From positions 4,561-68,560 of the forward strand of contig CAZTFF010000026.1 in NCBI GenBank assembly GCA_964612485.1: DNA of 64,000 nucleotides, in the 5' to 3' direction. The notes beneath the pieces were generated by a model. That model ran no database searches. It saw nothing but the letters and a program-made list of their open reading frames with translations, and was not told the origin of the DNA. Positions within the stretch are counted from its first letter, which is position 1, and each line of letters starts with the position of its first letter. The position numbers and the translations under genes are program-made. Shown here in pieces: positions 49,024-58,408 of the stretch. This DNA comes from JAFGNV01 sp964612485 (GTDB lineage: Bacteria > Chloroflexota > Anaerolineae > 4572-78 > J111).

Positions 49024-50007
49024 CTACTCTTCGGGCAGGGGTTCCAGCCGGAAATTTCGGATGTCGTCATCAAGCATTTCCAGATACCCCTTTTGGTCCA
49101 AGCGTTCCATCAATTCATCCAGCGATTTCTGGCCAAAATTGCGAATAGCCAAAATTTCATCCTGGCCTTTTTTCATTTTGTCCAGAATTTCGCCAACCTG
49201 GGTGATTCCGGCGCGTTTCAGACAGTTGTAGGCCCGAACGGTCAATTCCAGATCTTCGATGGGGGTTTCGTAAATTTTGGTGGGAATACCACCTTCCTCT
49301 TCGGGTTCGGCAGGTATTTCAACTTCGGTCACGCCGGAAACCAACGAGAAGTGCTGCACCAAAATTTTGGCCGACTCGCTCAAGGCATCGTGCGGCGATA
49401 GGGTACCGTCGGTGGTAATATCCATCAACAGCCGGTCGTAATCCGTGGCCTGCCCAATACGGGCGCGCTCGATCACGTAGCTGGCCTTGCGGATAGGGCT
49501 AAAAACGGCGTCTACCGGGATTTCGCCAATCGGCAGTTTGCCGCGCTCTTCCGCCGGCGAATAGCCTCGGCCCACTTCAATCACAACTTCCAGATCGATT
49601 TCAGCCTCCGGCGAGTCAGCGGTCAATAAATGAAGATCGGGGTTGACGATTTCTACCTGCGACGGGCATTCAAAGTCGCCCGCGCTGATATCGCCCTCAC
49701 CTTTTACTTCCAATCGCAAACGGGCCGACTCATCCTGAAACATTTGCAGGCGAAGCTGCTTGATGTTCAGGATCAAAGCGGTCATATCCTCGCGGACGTG
49801 AGGAATATCCGAAAATTCATGATGCACGCCACTCACGCGAATAGAGGTTACGGCCGCGCCTTTTAAGGACGACAACAACACCCGGCGTAAAGCATTTCCC
49901 AGCGTAATACCATATCCGCTTTCCAGAGGACCAATGCTAAATCGACCGAAACTTCGGGAGTTGGCTACAGTTTCTATTTTAGGTAAAACCATGCTGACTT
50001 CGGACAA
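49024..50007 (-). CDS. rpoA: DNA-directed RNA polymerase alpha subunit
   Basis: 327 residues from TTG 50007 (GGAGGG 7 nt upstream); ATG 49992 is an alternative five codons later. N-terminal dimerisation domain (GPLESGYGITLGNALRRVLL SSL split here from the next strand) to about 230, flexible linker, C-terminal domain (about 255-327, IEDLELTVRAYNCLKRAGIT) that binds UP elements and activators. Sits between rpsD and rplQ as usual. Confidence 0.95.
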   Translation of the reverse strand: MSEVSMVLPKIETVANSRSFGRFSIGPLESGYGITLGNALRRVLLSSLKGAAVTSIRVSGVHHEFSDIPHVREDMTALILNIKQLRLQMFQDESARLRLEVKGEGDISAGDFECPSQVEIVNPDLHLLTADSPEAEIDLEVVIEVGRGYSPAEERGKLPIGEIPVDAVFSPIRKASYVIERARIGQATDYDRLLMDITTDGTLSPHDALSESAKILVQHFSLVSGVTEVEIPAEPEEEGGIPTKIYETPIEDLELTVRAYNCLKRAGITQVGEILDKMKKGQDEILAIRNFGQKSLDELMERLDQKGYLEMLDDDIRNFRLEPLPEE

Positions 50008-50090
50008 GGGAACACCCTCCAAATCGATAACTAATCTCTTTCAACGACTCAACGACTAATAAAACAACTTTCCAGCTTAGGGCGCCAACC

Positions 50091-50726
50091 TTATCGGCTG
50101 TAGAACTCAACAAGTAATTGTTCGTTGAGCGAAACGTCAATTTGGTCACGCGTGGGCATATCTACCATCTGCCCGGAGAGGTTCGTAGTATCAAGGCTCA
50201 GCCAACTCGGCACACGACCCCCATCCAATTCTTTGGCCAATTCTTTGAAGTGGGCTTTCTTTTTGCTGTTTTCACGCACAACAATGGTATCGCCCACCGA
50301 GACCAGATATGAGGGAACATTGGTTTTACGGCCGTTTATATCAAAATGTCCATGCGAAATTAACTGGCGAGCGTGCGCCCGGGATGAAGCCAACCCTAAA
50401 CGATAGACCACATTATCCAGACGGCTCTCCAAAATAATGAGCATGTTCTCGCCCGTCATCCCCTTTTGGCGGATCGCCATCTGGAAATATCGGCGGAACT
50501 GCCGCTCAAAAACACCGTACACCCGGCGCACTTTTTGTTTTTCTCTTAACTGTAAGCCAAAGTCCGATTCTTTCCGGCTGAATTGCGCCTGACGGCCATG
50601 CAACCCCGGCGGGTAAGGCCGACGTTCAAAGGAACATTTGGGAGAAAAACAACGATCACCTTTGAGAAAGAGCTTTTCGCCTTCTCGCCGGCACAACTTA
50701 CAAACTGATTCTACGGTACGGGCCAA
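50091..50726 (-). CDS. rpsD: 30S ribosomal protein S4, zinc-binding form
   Basis: 211 residues. C9, C12, C26 and C31 form the zinc site (CKLCRREG...CFSPKC), the C+ form. The S4 RNA-binding domain follows at about 98-160 (SRLDNVVYRLGLASSRAHAR). Primary 16S binder and often the alpha-operon translational repressor; whether it is here is not visible. Confidence 0.97.
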   Translation of the reverse strand: MARTVESVCKLCRREGEKLFLKGDRCFSPKCSFERRPYPPGLHGRQAQFSRKESDFGLQLREKQKVRRVYGVFERQFRRYFQMAIRQKGMTGENMLIILESRLDNVVYRLGLASSRAHARQLISHGHFDINGRKTNVPSYLVSVGDTIVVRENSKKKAHFKELAKELDGGRVPSWLSLDTTNLSGQMVDMPTRDQIDVSLNEQLLVEFYSR

Positions 50727-50821
50727 TTTGTCCTCCTGATTATTACAATTATTTTAACTCACAAGCTGGTTTACGGGCTTGGCGAAACCCTTCTTCCCAC
50801 TTAGAAACATCAATATTAAAG

Positions 50822-51223
50822 TTAGACACGCCGTTTTTTAGGCGGGCGGCAGCCGTTGTGCGGAATCGGCGTTTTATCAGTGATCGAGGTCAGGATCATA
50901 TCGGCTGCCTGCAAGGCGCGGATTGCGGCTTCTCGGCCCGGCCCCGGGCCTTTGACAAACACGTCCAGTTCACGCATGCCGTGTTCTTTGGCTACGCCGG
51001 CCGCATTGGTTGCCGCCAACTGGGCCGCGTACGGCGTGCTTTTGCGCGATCCTTTGAATCCACTGGTACCGCCACTGGCCCAGGAAACGGTGTTTCCAAA
51101 CTGGTCGGTAATGGTGATAATGGTGTTATTAAAGGTAGCGTAAATATAAGCCCGGCCACTCGGGATATTTTTCTTTTCTTTTTTGCCGCCGCTTGCGCGT
51201 CCGCGAGCTCTTTGTTTTGCCAT
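50822..51223 (-). CDS. rpsK: 30S ribosomal protein S11
   Basis: 133 residues with a basic N-tail (RARGRASGGKKEKKN). Core motifs AYIYATFNNTIITITDQFGN, SGFKGSRKSTPYAAQ, VKGPGPGREAAIRAL and the C-terminal PIPHNGCRPPKKRRV. Between rpsM and rpsD. Confidence 0.97.
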   Translation of the reverse strand: MAKQRARGRASGGKKEKKNIPSGRAYIYATFNNTIITITDQFGNTVSWASGGTSGFKGSRKSTPYAAQLAATNAAGVAKEHGMRELDVFVKGPGPGREAAIRALQAADMILTSITDKTPIPHNGCRPPKKRRV

Positions 51224-51310
51224 AATTCTTATCCTTACATACTGATTGACTCGGTGGGCCTACAATTCGTGTTACCCGGCCACGAGCCGATTAAGATTAA
51301 AATTAGCCAA

Positions 51311-51691
51311 TTACTTACGTGCGGCCCGCTTCTTACCGGCCACCGTGCGCCGCGCGCCCCGGCGGGTCCGGGCATTGGTGCGGGTTCGCTGGCCATGCGC
51401 CGGCAAATTACGGCGATGGCGCAGGCCGCGGTAACAGCCAATCTCTTGCAAACGTTTGATGTTCAAACCAACTTCACGGCGCAAATCGCCTTCTACCACA
51501 TAATTCTGGTCGATAAACTCACGCAGTTGGTTCACTTCAGCCTCAGACAGATTTTTAACCCGGGTATCGGGGTTAATCCCAACCTGCCCCAGGATTGTCT
51601 GGCTGGTGGTCAAACCAACGCCATAAATGTAAGTCAAACCAATTTCTACGCGTTTGTCACGAGGCAAATCAACGCCAGCTATACGAGCCAT
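51311..51691 (-). CDS. rpsM: 30S ribosomal protein S13
   Basis: 126 residues. ARIAGVDLPRDKRVEIGLTY, YGVGLTTSQTIL and the basic C-terminal GQRTRTNARTRRG tail that contacts tRNA. Follows rpmJ. Confidence 0.97.
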   Translation of the reverse strand: MARIAGVDLPRDKRVEIGLTYIYGVGLTTSQTILGQVGINPDTRVKNLSEAEVNQLREFIDQNYVVEGDLRREVGLNIKRLQEIGCYRGLRHRRNLPAHGQRTRTNARTRRGARRTVAGKKRAARK

Positions 51692-51705
51692 AGGGTACCG
51701 TCTCC

Positions 51706-51819
51706 TTATCCTTGACGCTGCTTATGCTTGGGATTGGTGCAAATTACGCGAACCACTCCCCGGCGTTTAATAATTTTACAATTGTCGCATCTGCGTTTTA
51801 CAGAGGGTTTTACTTTCAT
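51706..51819 (-). CDS. rpmJ: 50S ribosomal protein L36, zinc-binding form
   Basis: 37 codons from ATG 51819: MKVKPSVKRRCDNCKIIKRR and a C-terminus ending KHKQRQG. C11, C14, C27 and H32 form the zinc ribbon. It lies directly between map and rpsM; infA, usually beside it, is absent. Confidence 0.95.
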   Translation of the reverse strand: MKVKPSVKRRCDNCKIIKRRGVVRVICTNPKHKQRQG

Positions 51820-51837
51820 AATATTCGTCCTCTACAG

Positions 51838-52632
51838 TTACAATAGGGTTAAAATATCAGGCTCACCATCGGTCACGGCAAACGTGTGTTCAAAGTGAGC
51901 CGATAGTTTACCATCTGCCGTTACCACTGTCCAACCGTCGTCCAGCACCTGGGTTTGCCAGGTCCCGGCATTCACCATCGGTTCCAGGGCAATGGTCATG
52001 CCTTTTTTCAGCCGTAGACCTTTGTCCTTTTCGCCAAAATTCGGCACCTGGGGGTCTTCGTGCATTTTCCGACCCACGCCGTGCCCGGTATATTCCCGAA
52101 CCACGCTGTAGCCGTGGGCTTCAACATACGCCTGAACCGCGGCGGAAATATCGCCGGTGCGGTGTCCGGCCCTGGCCTGGGCAATGCCCTCAAACAACGA
52201 TTGTTGGGTTACATCCAGTAATCGCTGCGCTTCTTCTGATATTTGGCCCACCGCCACTGTAATGGCGGCGTCGCCAATCCAGCCTTTGTAGAGTGCGCCG
52301 CAATCAACGCTAAAAATATCGCCGTTTTGCAGCACGCGCTTTTTGCTGGGAATGCCATGCACCAACTCGTTATTGATACTGGCCGTAATTGCCGCCGGAA
52401 AAGGCGGCACCCCTTGCAGAGACGCGGGGTATCCCTTAAACACGGGCGTGGCCTGTTGGCGTTTTAGCACGTCTTCGGCAATCTTATTTAATTCAGCTGT
52501 ACTGACACCCGGCTGGCTATGGCGACGCACCGCATCAAGCGCCGCCGCTGTTATTTTACCCGCCTGCCGCATGATGTCTATTTCAGCTTTAGATTTTAAA
52601 ACAATTCTACGTTTTTTGGTACGAAACATCAT
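51838..52632 (-). CDS. map: Type I methionine aminopeptidase
   Basis: 264 residues. Removes N-terminal Met after deformylation. Metal ligands: two Asp in FSVDCGALYKGWIGDAAITV, His in GHGVGRKMHEDP, Glu in MTIALEPMVN and FEHTFAV. ATG 52632; an ATG one codon on is equal. Sits right after secY without adk between. Confidence 0.95.
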   Translation of the reverse strand: MMFRTKKRRIVLKSKAEIDIMRQAGKITAAALDAVRRHSQPGVSTAELNKIAEDVLKRQQATPVFKGYPASLQGVPPFPAAITASINNELVHGIPSKKRVLQNGDIFSVDCGALYKGWIGDAAITVAVGQISEEAQRLLDVTQQSLFEGIAQARAGHRTGDISAAVQAYVEAHGYSVVREYTGHGVGRKMHEDPQVPNFGEKDKGLRLKKGMTIALEPMVNAGTWQTQVLDDGWTVVTADGKLSAHFEHTFAVTDGEPDILTLL

Positions 52633-52646
52633 GCCGGCTTCAAAAA

Positions 52647-53963
52647 TTAACTGATAAATCCTTCGTAGTGCCGCATCAGCAACTGCGACTCAAGCTGCTT
52701 CATTGTATCCAGCACCACACCCACCACAATCAACAAGCCGGTACTGGTAATAATGAGCGACTGCGTTTGGCCGCCGGCGCCCTGCCCGGTCAAGATGTTG
52801 ACGATCCAGGGCAAAATCGCCACGCCGCCCAGTAGCAGCGCGCCTACCAGGGTGATGCGCTGCAACACGGTGTTCAGATACAGTTCCGTGCGTTTGCCGG
52901 GCCGCAAGCCGGGAATAAAGCCGCCCTGGCGCTGCAAATTTTCAGACAAATTCTGCTGTTTGAAAATCACGTCCGTATAGAAATAGGTGAAGGCCACCAC
53001 CATCAGGAAATAGGTAATCCAGTAAACCGCCGACTGCGGGCTGAACCAGTTGACCACAAAAGTTGAGAGGCTCGCTATCACCGCATTGTCGCTGTACTGG
53101 AAAGAGTTAGCCAGCGCGCTCGGAAAAATCAAGATAGATTGGGCAAAGATCAGCGGGATCATGCCGGCGCTATTGACGCGCAGCGGAATATGAGACGCCT
53201 GCCCGCCGTATACTTTGGTGCCCCGCACCCGCTTGCCGTACTGCACCGGAATCCGGCGCTGGCCTTCCTGCACCACGGCAATTACGGCAATGGTCAATAC
53301 GGTAATGATCGAGAACAGGCCCAGGTTCAGCCAATCCTGGCTGCTGATGAAGCGGCCAATCTGGGCCGGAATTTGGGCCACAATCCCGCCAAAGATAATG
53401 ATAGATACACCGTTGCCCACGCCGCGCTCGGTAATCAACTCGCCCATCCAAACCGCCACCATCGTGCCGGCGGTCATGGTGATCAACGTAGCCACGGTTG
53501 ATAATGGCGCAATGCCAAAGCCAAAATTATCCATCATCCCCGGAATGGTGTTTTGCACCAGAATGACCTGGGCGTAGGCTTGCAGCAGCGCCAGCGGCAC
53601 GGTCAGCCAGTGGGTGTACATGGTGATCTTGTTGCGGCCCTGCTCGCCTTCTTTGGATAATGCCTGCAACTGCGGGATCAGGGGCGTAAGAAGCTGCATA
53701 ATAATCGATGCGGTAATGTACGGGTACACGCCCATGGCCATCACCGACAAGCGGGTTAAGGCCCCGCCCGAAAGCAGATTCAGGAACTGGATGATCGAGT
53801 TGCCCTGCTCCCCGGATTCCAGAAAGTTCCGCAACACCTCGGTATCAACACCGGGCACCGGCACATTGGCGGCGGCGCGATAAACGACCAAAATCAACAG
53901 GGTGAAGATGATTTTGCGCCGCAGATCCGGGATGCTGAATGCGTTTTTAATGGCTTCTAACAT
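52647..53963 (-). CDS. secY: Preprotein translocase subunit SecY
   Basis: 438 residues, ten membrane segments. The N-terminal IPDLRRKIIFTLLILVVYRA, the plug region, the cytoplasmic QEGQRRIPVQYGKRVRG and PGLRPGKRTELYLNTVLQRI are typical. Channel of the Sec translocon. Follows rplO. Confidence 0.97.
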   Translation of the reverse strand: MLEAIKNAFSIPDLRRKIIFTLLILVVYRAAANVPVPGVDTEVLRNFLESGEQGNSIIQFLNLLSGGALTRLSVMAMGVYPYITASIIMQLLTPLIPQLQALSKEGEQGRNKITMYTHWLTVPLALLQAYAQVILVQNTIPGMMDNFGFGIAPLSTVATLITMTAGTMVAVWMGELITERGVGNGVSIIIFGGIVAQIPAQIGRFISSQDWLNLGLFSIITVLTIAVIAVVQEGQRRIPVQYGKRVRGTKVYGGQASHIPLRVNSAGMIPLIFAQSILIFPSALANSFQYSDNAVIASLSTFVVNWFSPQSAVYWITYFLMVVAFTYFYTDVIFKQQNLSENLQRQGGFIPGLRPGKRTELYLNTVLQRITLVGALLLGGVAILPWIVNILTGQGAGGQTQSLIITSTGLLIVVGVVLDTMKQLESQLLMRHYEGFIS

Positions 53964-53987
53964 AGCTTTATCTCATCGATCTAATAA

Positions 53988-54446
53988 TTATGACAGCGAC
54001 AATACCTCAACCGTACCGCCGGCTGCCTCGATCTTTGCTTTGGCGCTCTTAGAAAAACGATGCGCTTTGACGGTGAACGCGGTAGAAACATCGCCCTCGC
54101 CCAAAATAGCCACCGCCTCATCCGATTTTTTAATAAGGCCGGCTTCAATCAAACGCTCAGGCGTTATTTCCTGTTCGCCTTCGCCAAACTTTTCTTGCAA
54201 ACGCCCCACGTTAATGGGCCGGTAATCAACCCGCCAGATATTGTTAAAGCCCCGGCGGAAGGGAAGCCGTCGCACTAACGGCAACTGGCCGCCCTCAAAG
54301 TAGGGGCCTTTACCGCCGCCGGAACGCGCGCCCTGGCCCTTCATGCCCCGGCCACTGGTTTTACCCATGCCCGAAGCCATACCACGACCCACGCGTTTTC
54401 TATTCTTTTTACTACCCGGAGCGGGCTTGAGATCATGCAATTTCAT
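53988..54446 (-). CDS. rplO: 50S ribosomal protein L15
   Basis: 152 residues. N-terminal basic Gly-rich GRGMASGMGKTSGRGMKGQG, then RRLPFRRGFNNIWRVDYRP and AGGTVEVLSL. Late 50S assembly protein. Confidence 0.97.
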   Translation of the reverse strand: MKLHDLKPAPGSKKNRKRVGRGMASGMGKTSGRGMKGQGARSGGGKGPYFEGGQLPLVRRLPFRRGFNNIWRVDYRPINVGRLQEKFGEGEQEITPERLIEAGLIKKSDEAVAILGEGDVSTAFTVKAHRFSKSAKAKIEAAGGTVEVLSLS

Positions 54447-54460
54447 AGCTACCCAATCTC

Positions 54461-54652
54461 CTATTCTTCAACCTTAACCAAATGAGATACTTTTTCAACC
54501 ATGCCCCGCAACACCGGGGTATCGTTATGTTCAACAGTTTGCCCCATTTTTCGCAGGCCCAGCGCACGCACGGTGCCTTTCTGCCGGACGTTTTGACCAA
54601 TAGGGCTTTTTACCAACGTAACTTTCAGGATTTTTGTTTTCTTCTTGGCCAT
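54461..54652 (-). CDS. rpmD: 50S ribosomal protein L30
   Basis: 63 residues: ILKVTLVKSPIGQNVRQKGT, VRALGLRKMGQTVEHNDTPV. ATG 54652 overlaps the rpsE TAA by one base (TAATG), coupling the two. Confidence 0.96.
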   Translation of the reverse strand: MAKKKTKILKVTLVKSPIGQNVRQKGTVRALGLRKMGQTVEHNDTPVLRGMVEKVSHLVKVEE

Positions 54653-55179
54653 TATTCTCCCTCAGCTACCCAGAACGGTTGAACACGATTGAGGGAAATT
54701 CCCCGATTCTGGGCGATTTCAACCGGGTCTTGTAATTCGTTCAGCGCTTTGATGGTGGCTTTGACCACGTTCAAAATATTTGAACTACCTTTGCTCTTGG
54801 TCAAAATATCCCGAATCCCCGCTGCTTCAACCACCGCGCGGACGCCCCCGCCGGCAATCACGCCGGTACCGGGCGACGCCGGTTTCAAGAAGACCTCGGC
54901 GGCGCTAAACCGGGTAGTAATTTCGTGAGGAATGGTATTGCCCGTCATCGGAATCTGGCGCATATTGCGTTTGGCCTGTTCCGATCCTTTACGGATGGCA
55001 TCGGGCACCTCGCGGGCTTTGCCAATCCCCACACCCACGCGGCCCTTATTATCGCCCACAACCACCACGGCTCTAAAACTAAAGCGGCGACCACCTTTGA
55101 CAACTTTGGCTGTCCGCGCAATATGCACAACCCGCTCATCAAGTTCTTCAATAACGTCTTCAAATTCTCGTCTTGCCAT
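54652..55179 (-). CDS. rpsE: 30S ribosomal protein S5
   Basis: 175 residues. The double-stranded RNA-binding fold starts VHIARTAKVVKGGRRFSFRA; loop GRVGVGIGKAREVPDAIRKG; the glycine-rich VIAGGGVRAVVEAAGI is the translational-accuracy loop. The S5-L18 gap (109 nt) shows no gene. Confidence 0.97.
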   Translation of the reverse strand: MARREFEDVIEELDERVVHIARTAKVVKGGRRFSFRAVVVVGDNKGRVGVGIGKAREVPDAIRKGSEQAKRNMRQIPMTGNTIPHEITTRFSAAEVFLKPASPGTGVIAGGGVRAVVEAAGIRDILTKSKGSSNILNVVKATIKALNELQDPVEIAQNRGISLNRVQPFWVAEGE

Positions 55180-55288
55180 AACTTCTCCTCGTATACGCTT
55201 TTCCGGGTCCGATCAAGAGCCGGTAAAGCCATCAGGATTGTTGATGATGCCCAACGCAGCGTTGACGATCATCAAAATAGATGATTTC

Positions 55289-55645
55289 CTAAAACTTTAG
55301 TCCAGCCTCACGAGAAGCTTCGGCCAGGGCTTTGATCCGGCCATGATATTTATAACCACCCCGGTCGAAAACCACCTGGCTAATACCGGCCTCAAGCGCG
55401 CGCTCGGCCACCAGCCGGCCCACGGTTTTGGCCTGTTCCAGTTTATTTTGATCCTTCGCCTCCACATCCAGGGAGGATGCGGAGGTGAGGGTAACGCCCT
55501 TGCTGTCGTCAATGACCTGAACGTAAATATTGTTCAAACTGCGATACACGTTTAAGCGAGGGCGCTCGGGTGTTCCGGCCAAATGTTTCCGTACGCGCTG
55601 CTGACGTCGTTTTCTGGCTACATATGCTGGGTTTGTTTTACTCAT
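55289..55645 (-). CDS. rplR: 50S ribosomal protein L18
   Basis: 118 residues. RPRLNVYRSLNNIYVQVIDD, VGRLVAERALEAGISQVVFD, RGGYKYHGRIKALAEASREA and final GLKF. 5S rRNA binder. Confidence 0.97.
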   Translation of the reverse strand: MSKTNPAYVARKRRQQRVRKHLAGTPERPRLNVYRSLNNIYVQVIDDSKGVTLTSASSLDVEAKDQNKLEQAKTVGRLVAERALEAGISQVVFDRGGYKYHGRIKALAEASREAGLKF

Positions 55646-55696
55646 TGTTAAACCAGTGCCTCCAGTGTCTAATCCTTACCAAGCTTAAGGCCCGGC

Positions 55697-56239
55697 CTAA
55701 GCTTTACCTGCTTTACCGGCCTTACGGCGAACATACTCGCCCACATACCGAATGCCTTTGCCTTTGTACGGCTCAGGCGGGCGAGTCCGGCGAATACGGG
55801 CGGCAATTTCGCCCACAATTTCTTTATCGGCGCCAAGCACCGCTAACTCGCGGCCCGATTTATCAACTTCAAAGCTTACGCCCTCAGGCGGTTCAAAAAT
55901 TACCGGATGGGAGTAACCAACATTGAGTTCCAGGTCCTTGCCTTTTAATCCAGCCCGGTAGCCCACGCCCTCAATATGCAGTTCTCGCTTGAAGCCTTCG
56001 CTCACGCCCACCACCATATTGCTGAGCAAGGCCCGCACCAGCCCATGCTTGGACCGATGCGTCCGATGATCGCTGTGACGTTTCACGTTCACCTGACCAT
56101 CTTCCTGCTCCAATTCAATCTCCGGCGGAAAATCGCGGTTCAATTCGCCTTTAGGGCCTTTGACCACTACCGAATTTTTTTTGATTGTAACCGTTACGCC
56201 CTGGGGGATCGCAACCGGCATTTTACCAATTCTCGACAT
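55697..56239 (-). CDS. rplF: 50S ribosomal protein L6
   Basis: 180 residues. SRIGKMPVAIPQGVTVTI, VVKGPKGELNRDF, GVGYRAGLKGKDLELNVGYS and the signature PEPYKGKGIRYVGEYVRRK. Binds near the sarcin-ricin loop. Confidence 0.97.
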   Translation of the reverse strand: MSRIGKMPVAIPQGVTVTIKKNSVVVKGPKGELNRDFPPEIELEQEDGQVNVKRHSDHRTHRSKHGLVRALLSNMVVGVSEGFKRELHIEGVGYRAGLKGKDLELNVGYSHPVIFEPPEGVSFEVDKSGRELAVLGADKEIVGEIAARIRRTRPPEPYKGKGIRYVGEYVRRKAGKAGKA

Positions 56240-56333
56240 CGTATCACCTCAACTCTGTCTTTTGCGCGCGGCAGATGTTGCCCTCACGCTTCAAGGTACG
56301 CGCCCGCGATACCGAGCCGCGCTTTACGTTTCG

Positions 56334-56744
56334 CTACCAAACGTAGCAGAGTACTTCACCGCCTATGCCTTCGCGGCGGGCCTGCCGGCCTGTCATCACG
56401 CCCTTAGGCGTAGACATAATTGCCACTCCCAAACCACTCCGTACCCACGGAATATCTTTTTTGCCGCAGTAAACGCGCCGTCCGGGCTTGCTCACGCGAG
56501 TCAGGCCGGCAATCACCGGCCTGGGGCGACGCTCGCGGGTGTATTTCAGGTGGATGAGCAGTGTATTTGAAACTTTGCCGGGCAAGGTTTCGTAATCGCT
56601 CACAAATCCTTCTTCTTTTAGTATCCGGGCTATGGCTTCTCTCATTTTGGAGCTGGGCATAGCCACCTGGGGATGCTGGGCAATGCCAGCATTTCTGATC
56701 CGAGTCAACGCGTCGGCAATAGGATCTGTTACATTCATTCTCAA
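56334..56744 (-). CDS. rpsH: 30S ribosomal protein S8
   Basis: 136 residues. DPIADALTRIRNAGIAQHPQ at the N-terminus; the C-terminal VMTGRQARREGIGGEVLCYV is the usual signature. In many bacteria S8 also represses the spc operon. Confidence 0.97.
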   Translation of the reverse strand: MRMNVTDPIADALTRIRNAGIAQHPQVAMPSSKMREAIARILKEEGFVSDYETLPGKVSNTLLIHLKYTRERRPRPVIAGLTRVSKPGRRVYCGKKDIPWVRSGLGVAIMSTPKGVMTGRQARREGIGGEVLCYVW

Positions 56745-56765
56745 TTCCTCTTACGCCACTAAAGT

Positions 56766-56948
56766 TTACCAGCTCGATTTCACAACGCCGGGGATTTTGC
56801 CTTCATTGGCCAGTTGCCGGAAACAGATACGGCAGAGGCCAAAACGGCGCATGTACGCCCGCGGGCGTCCGCACTGGCTGCACCGGTTCCGCACCCGAAC
56901 AGCATATTTTCGACGTTGTTCTCGATACTGCATACATTTTTTCGCCAT
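56766..56948 (-). CDS. rpsN: 30S ribosomal protein S14, type Z (zinc)
   Basis: 60 residues, the short form. Zinc cysteines C23, C26, C39 and C42 (CSQCGRPRAY...LCRICFRQLA). Seven nt after rplE. Confidence 0.97.
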   Translation of the reverse strand: MAKKCMQYREQRRKYAVRVRNRCSQCGRPRAYMRRFGLCRICFRQLANEGKIPGVVKSSW

Positions 56949-56954
56949 AAAATC

Positions 56955-57494
56955 TTACCTCTTAAAGGGCATTCCAATTAAATCTAACAAGCGGCGGCCT
57001 TCTTCATCGGTTTGGGCTGTGGTAACAATGCTGATCTCCATGCCCCGCACCTTGTCAACTTTATCATACTCAATTTCAGGCCACACGAGTTGTTCTGCTA
57101 AACCAACCGTATAGTTACCGCGACCATCAAAACTGTCGGGGGAAACACCCCGAAAGTCTCGCTGGCGGGCCAGGGCCACATTGCACAACCGGTCCAGGAA
57201 ATCCCACATACGGTTTCCGCGTAGTGTGACCTTGGCTCCAATGGGCATGCCTTCTCGCAGTTTATAGGTAGCAATAGATTTTTTGGCCCGGGTGACAACC
57301 GGACGCTGCCCCGTAATGGTGGCAATATCGCCGGTTGCATTTTCCAGCGCCTTGGCATTTTGCAAGGCTTCGCCCAATCCTACGTTCACCACAATTTTGG
57401 TCAGGCGCGGAACTTCGTTTACATTGCTGTAATTGAACTCTTTCACCAGAGCGGGCACAATATCTTTTTTATACGTTTCTTTTAACCGAGACAT
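56955..57494 (-). CDS. rplE: 50S ribosomal protein L5
   Basis: 179 residues. PRLTKIVVNVGLGEALQNAK, ITGQRPVVTRAKKSIATYKL, REGMPIGAKVTLRG and a C-terminal IVTTAQTDEEGRRLLDLIGM PF-type end. Binds 5S rRNA. Confidence 0.97.
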   Translation of the reverse strand: MSRLKETYKKDIVPALVKEFNYSNVNEVPRLTKIVVNVGLGEALQNAKALENATGDIATITGQRPVVTRAKKSIATYKLREGMPIGAKVTLRGNRMWDFLDRLCNVALARQRDFRGVSPDSFDGRGNYTVGLAEQLVWPEIEYDKVDKVRGMEISIVTTAQTDEEGRRLLDLIGMPFKR

Positions 57495-57539
57495 AACTTA
57501 TTCCTTACTCAGAACTTTCAAGGCAGGTTTGCCGTCAGG

Positions 57540-57905
57540 CTAGACCTGGTCGATGTTTGCTTCGCATCGTTTACAGAAGCGAACTTTTTTCTCATCTTCA
57601 AACTTAAAACCAACCCGAACCGCTTCATCACAACTGGGGCAAACCAGCATCACATTAGAAATATGGATGGGGAGTTCTACATCGATAATACCGGTCTGCG
57701 TTCGGGTCTGGCCGGTCGGTCGCTGGTGTTTTTTGCGAATATTTACGCCTCTGATAACCACCCGGTCTCCATTAAAATCACGACCGGTTCGTTTTTTGTC
57801 GGCGTTGACATGCCAGTCTGTAATCACTTTTTCCACTTCGCCACGAGCGCCAATTTCGTTACCGCTAATGACCTGGACCATATCACCTTTTTTAATTCGT
57901 TGCAT
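57540..57905 (-). CDS. rplX: 50S ribosomal protein L24 with C-terminal zinc ribbon
   Basis: 121 residues. KOW motif at the N-terminus (KKGDMVQVISGNEIGARGEV), GVNIRKKHQRPT in the middle. The C-terminus is extended by a four-Cys ribbon (LVCPSCDEAVRV...VRFCKRCEANIDQ), seen in some phyla including Chloroflexota. First protein to contact 23S domain I. Confidence 0.95.
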   Translation of the reverse strand: MQRIKKGDMVQVISGNEIGARGEVEKVITDWHVNADKKRTGRDFNGDRVVIRGVNIRKKHQRPTGQTRTQTGIIDVELPIHISNVMLVCPSCDEAVRVGFKFEDEKKVRFCKRCEANIDQV

Positions 57906-57917
57906 GTCACACTCTCC

Positions 57918-58289
57918 CTATATCACTTCTGGGGCCAGGGATACAATCCGCATAAAGCCTTTTTCGCGGAGTTCCCGGGGAACCGGGCCAAAAATACGGG
58001 TACCGCGCGGCCCTTTTCCTTCGCTTTCCAGAATTACGGCAGCGTTATCATCAAACCGAATGTAGGAGCCGTCGGGCCGGCCAATTTCTTTGGTGGTCCG
58101 CACCACCACGGCCCGCACAATCTGGCCCTTTTTTACATTGCTCTGGGGCGTCGCTTGTTTCACGGTAGCCGTGATAATATCACCCACGCTGGCATAACGG
58201 CGGCGAGAGCCTCCAACCACTTGAATACACAAAATCTCTTTAGCGCCACTGTTATCAGTTACTTTCAGGCGGCTTTCCTGTTGAATCAT
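57918..58289 (-). CDS. rplN: 50S ribosomal protein L14
   Basis: 123 residues. Starts MIQQESRLKVTDNSGAKEIL; signature VKKGQIVRAVVVRTTKEIGR. The 119-nt gap to rpsQ holds a hairpin able to pair TGTGA with TCACA (about 58319-58350). Confidence 0.97.
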   Translation of the reverse strand: MIQQESRLKVTDNSGAKEILCIQVVGGSRRRYASVGDIITATVKQATPQSNVKKGQIVRAVVVRTTKEIGRPDGSYIRFDDNAAVILESEGKGPRGTRIFGPVPRELREKGFMRIVSLAPEVI

Positions 58290-58408
58290 GATCGTCCTCG
58301 TAGGTTAAAAATCAGCTTTTGTGAACTTTGCCACTGACGGCAACTCACAGGCGTTCCGGCCTTTTAAGATTGGCTCAATTCGGCCAATTCCGCCGGGATG
58401 TCGCCCCT

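Noticed and set aside
50858..51715. Plus-strand frame of 285 codons
   Set aside because: It overlaps rpsK and rpsM on the other strand; no homology-like motifs.
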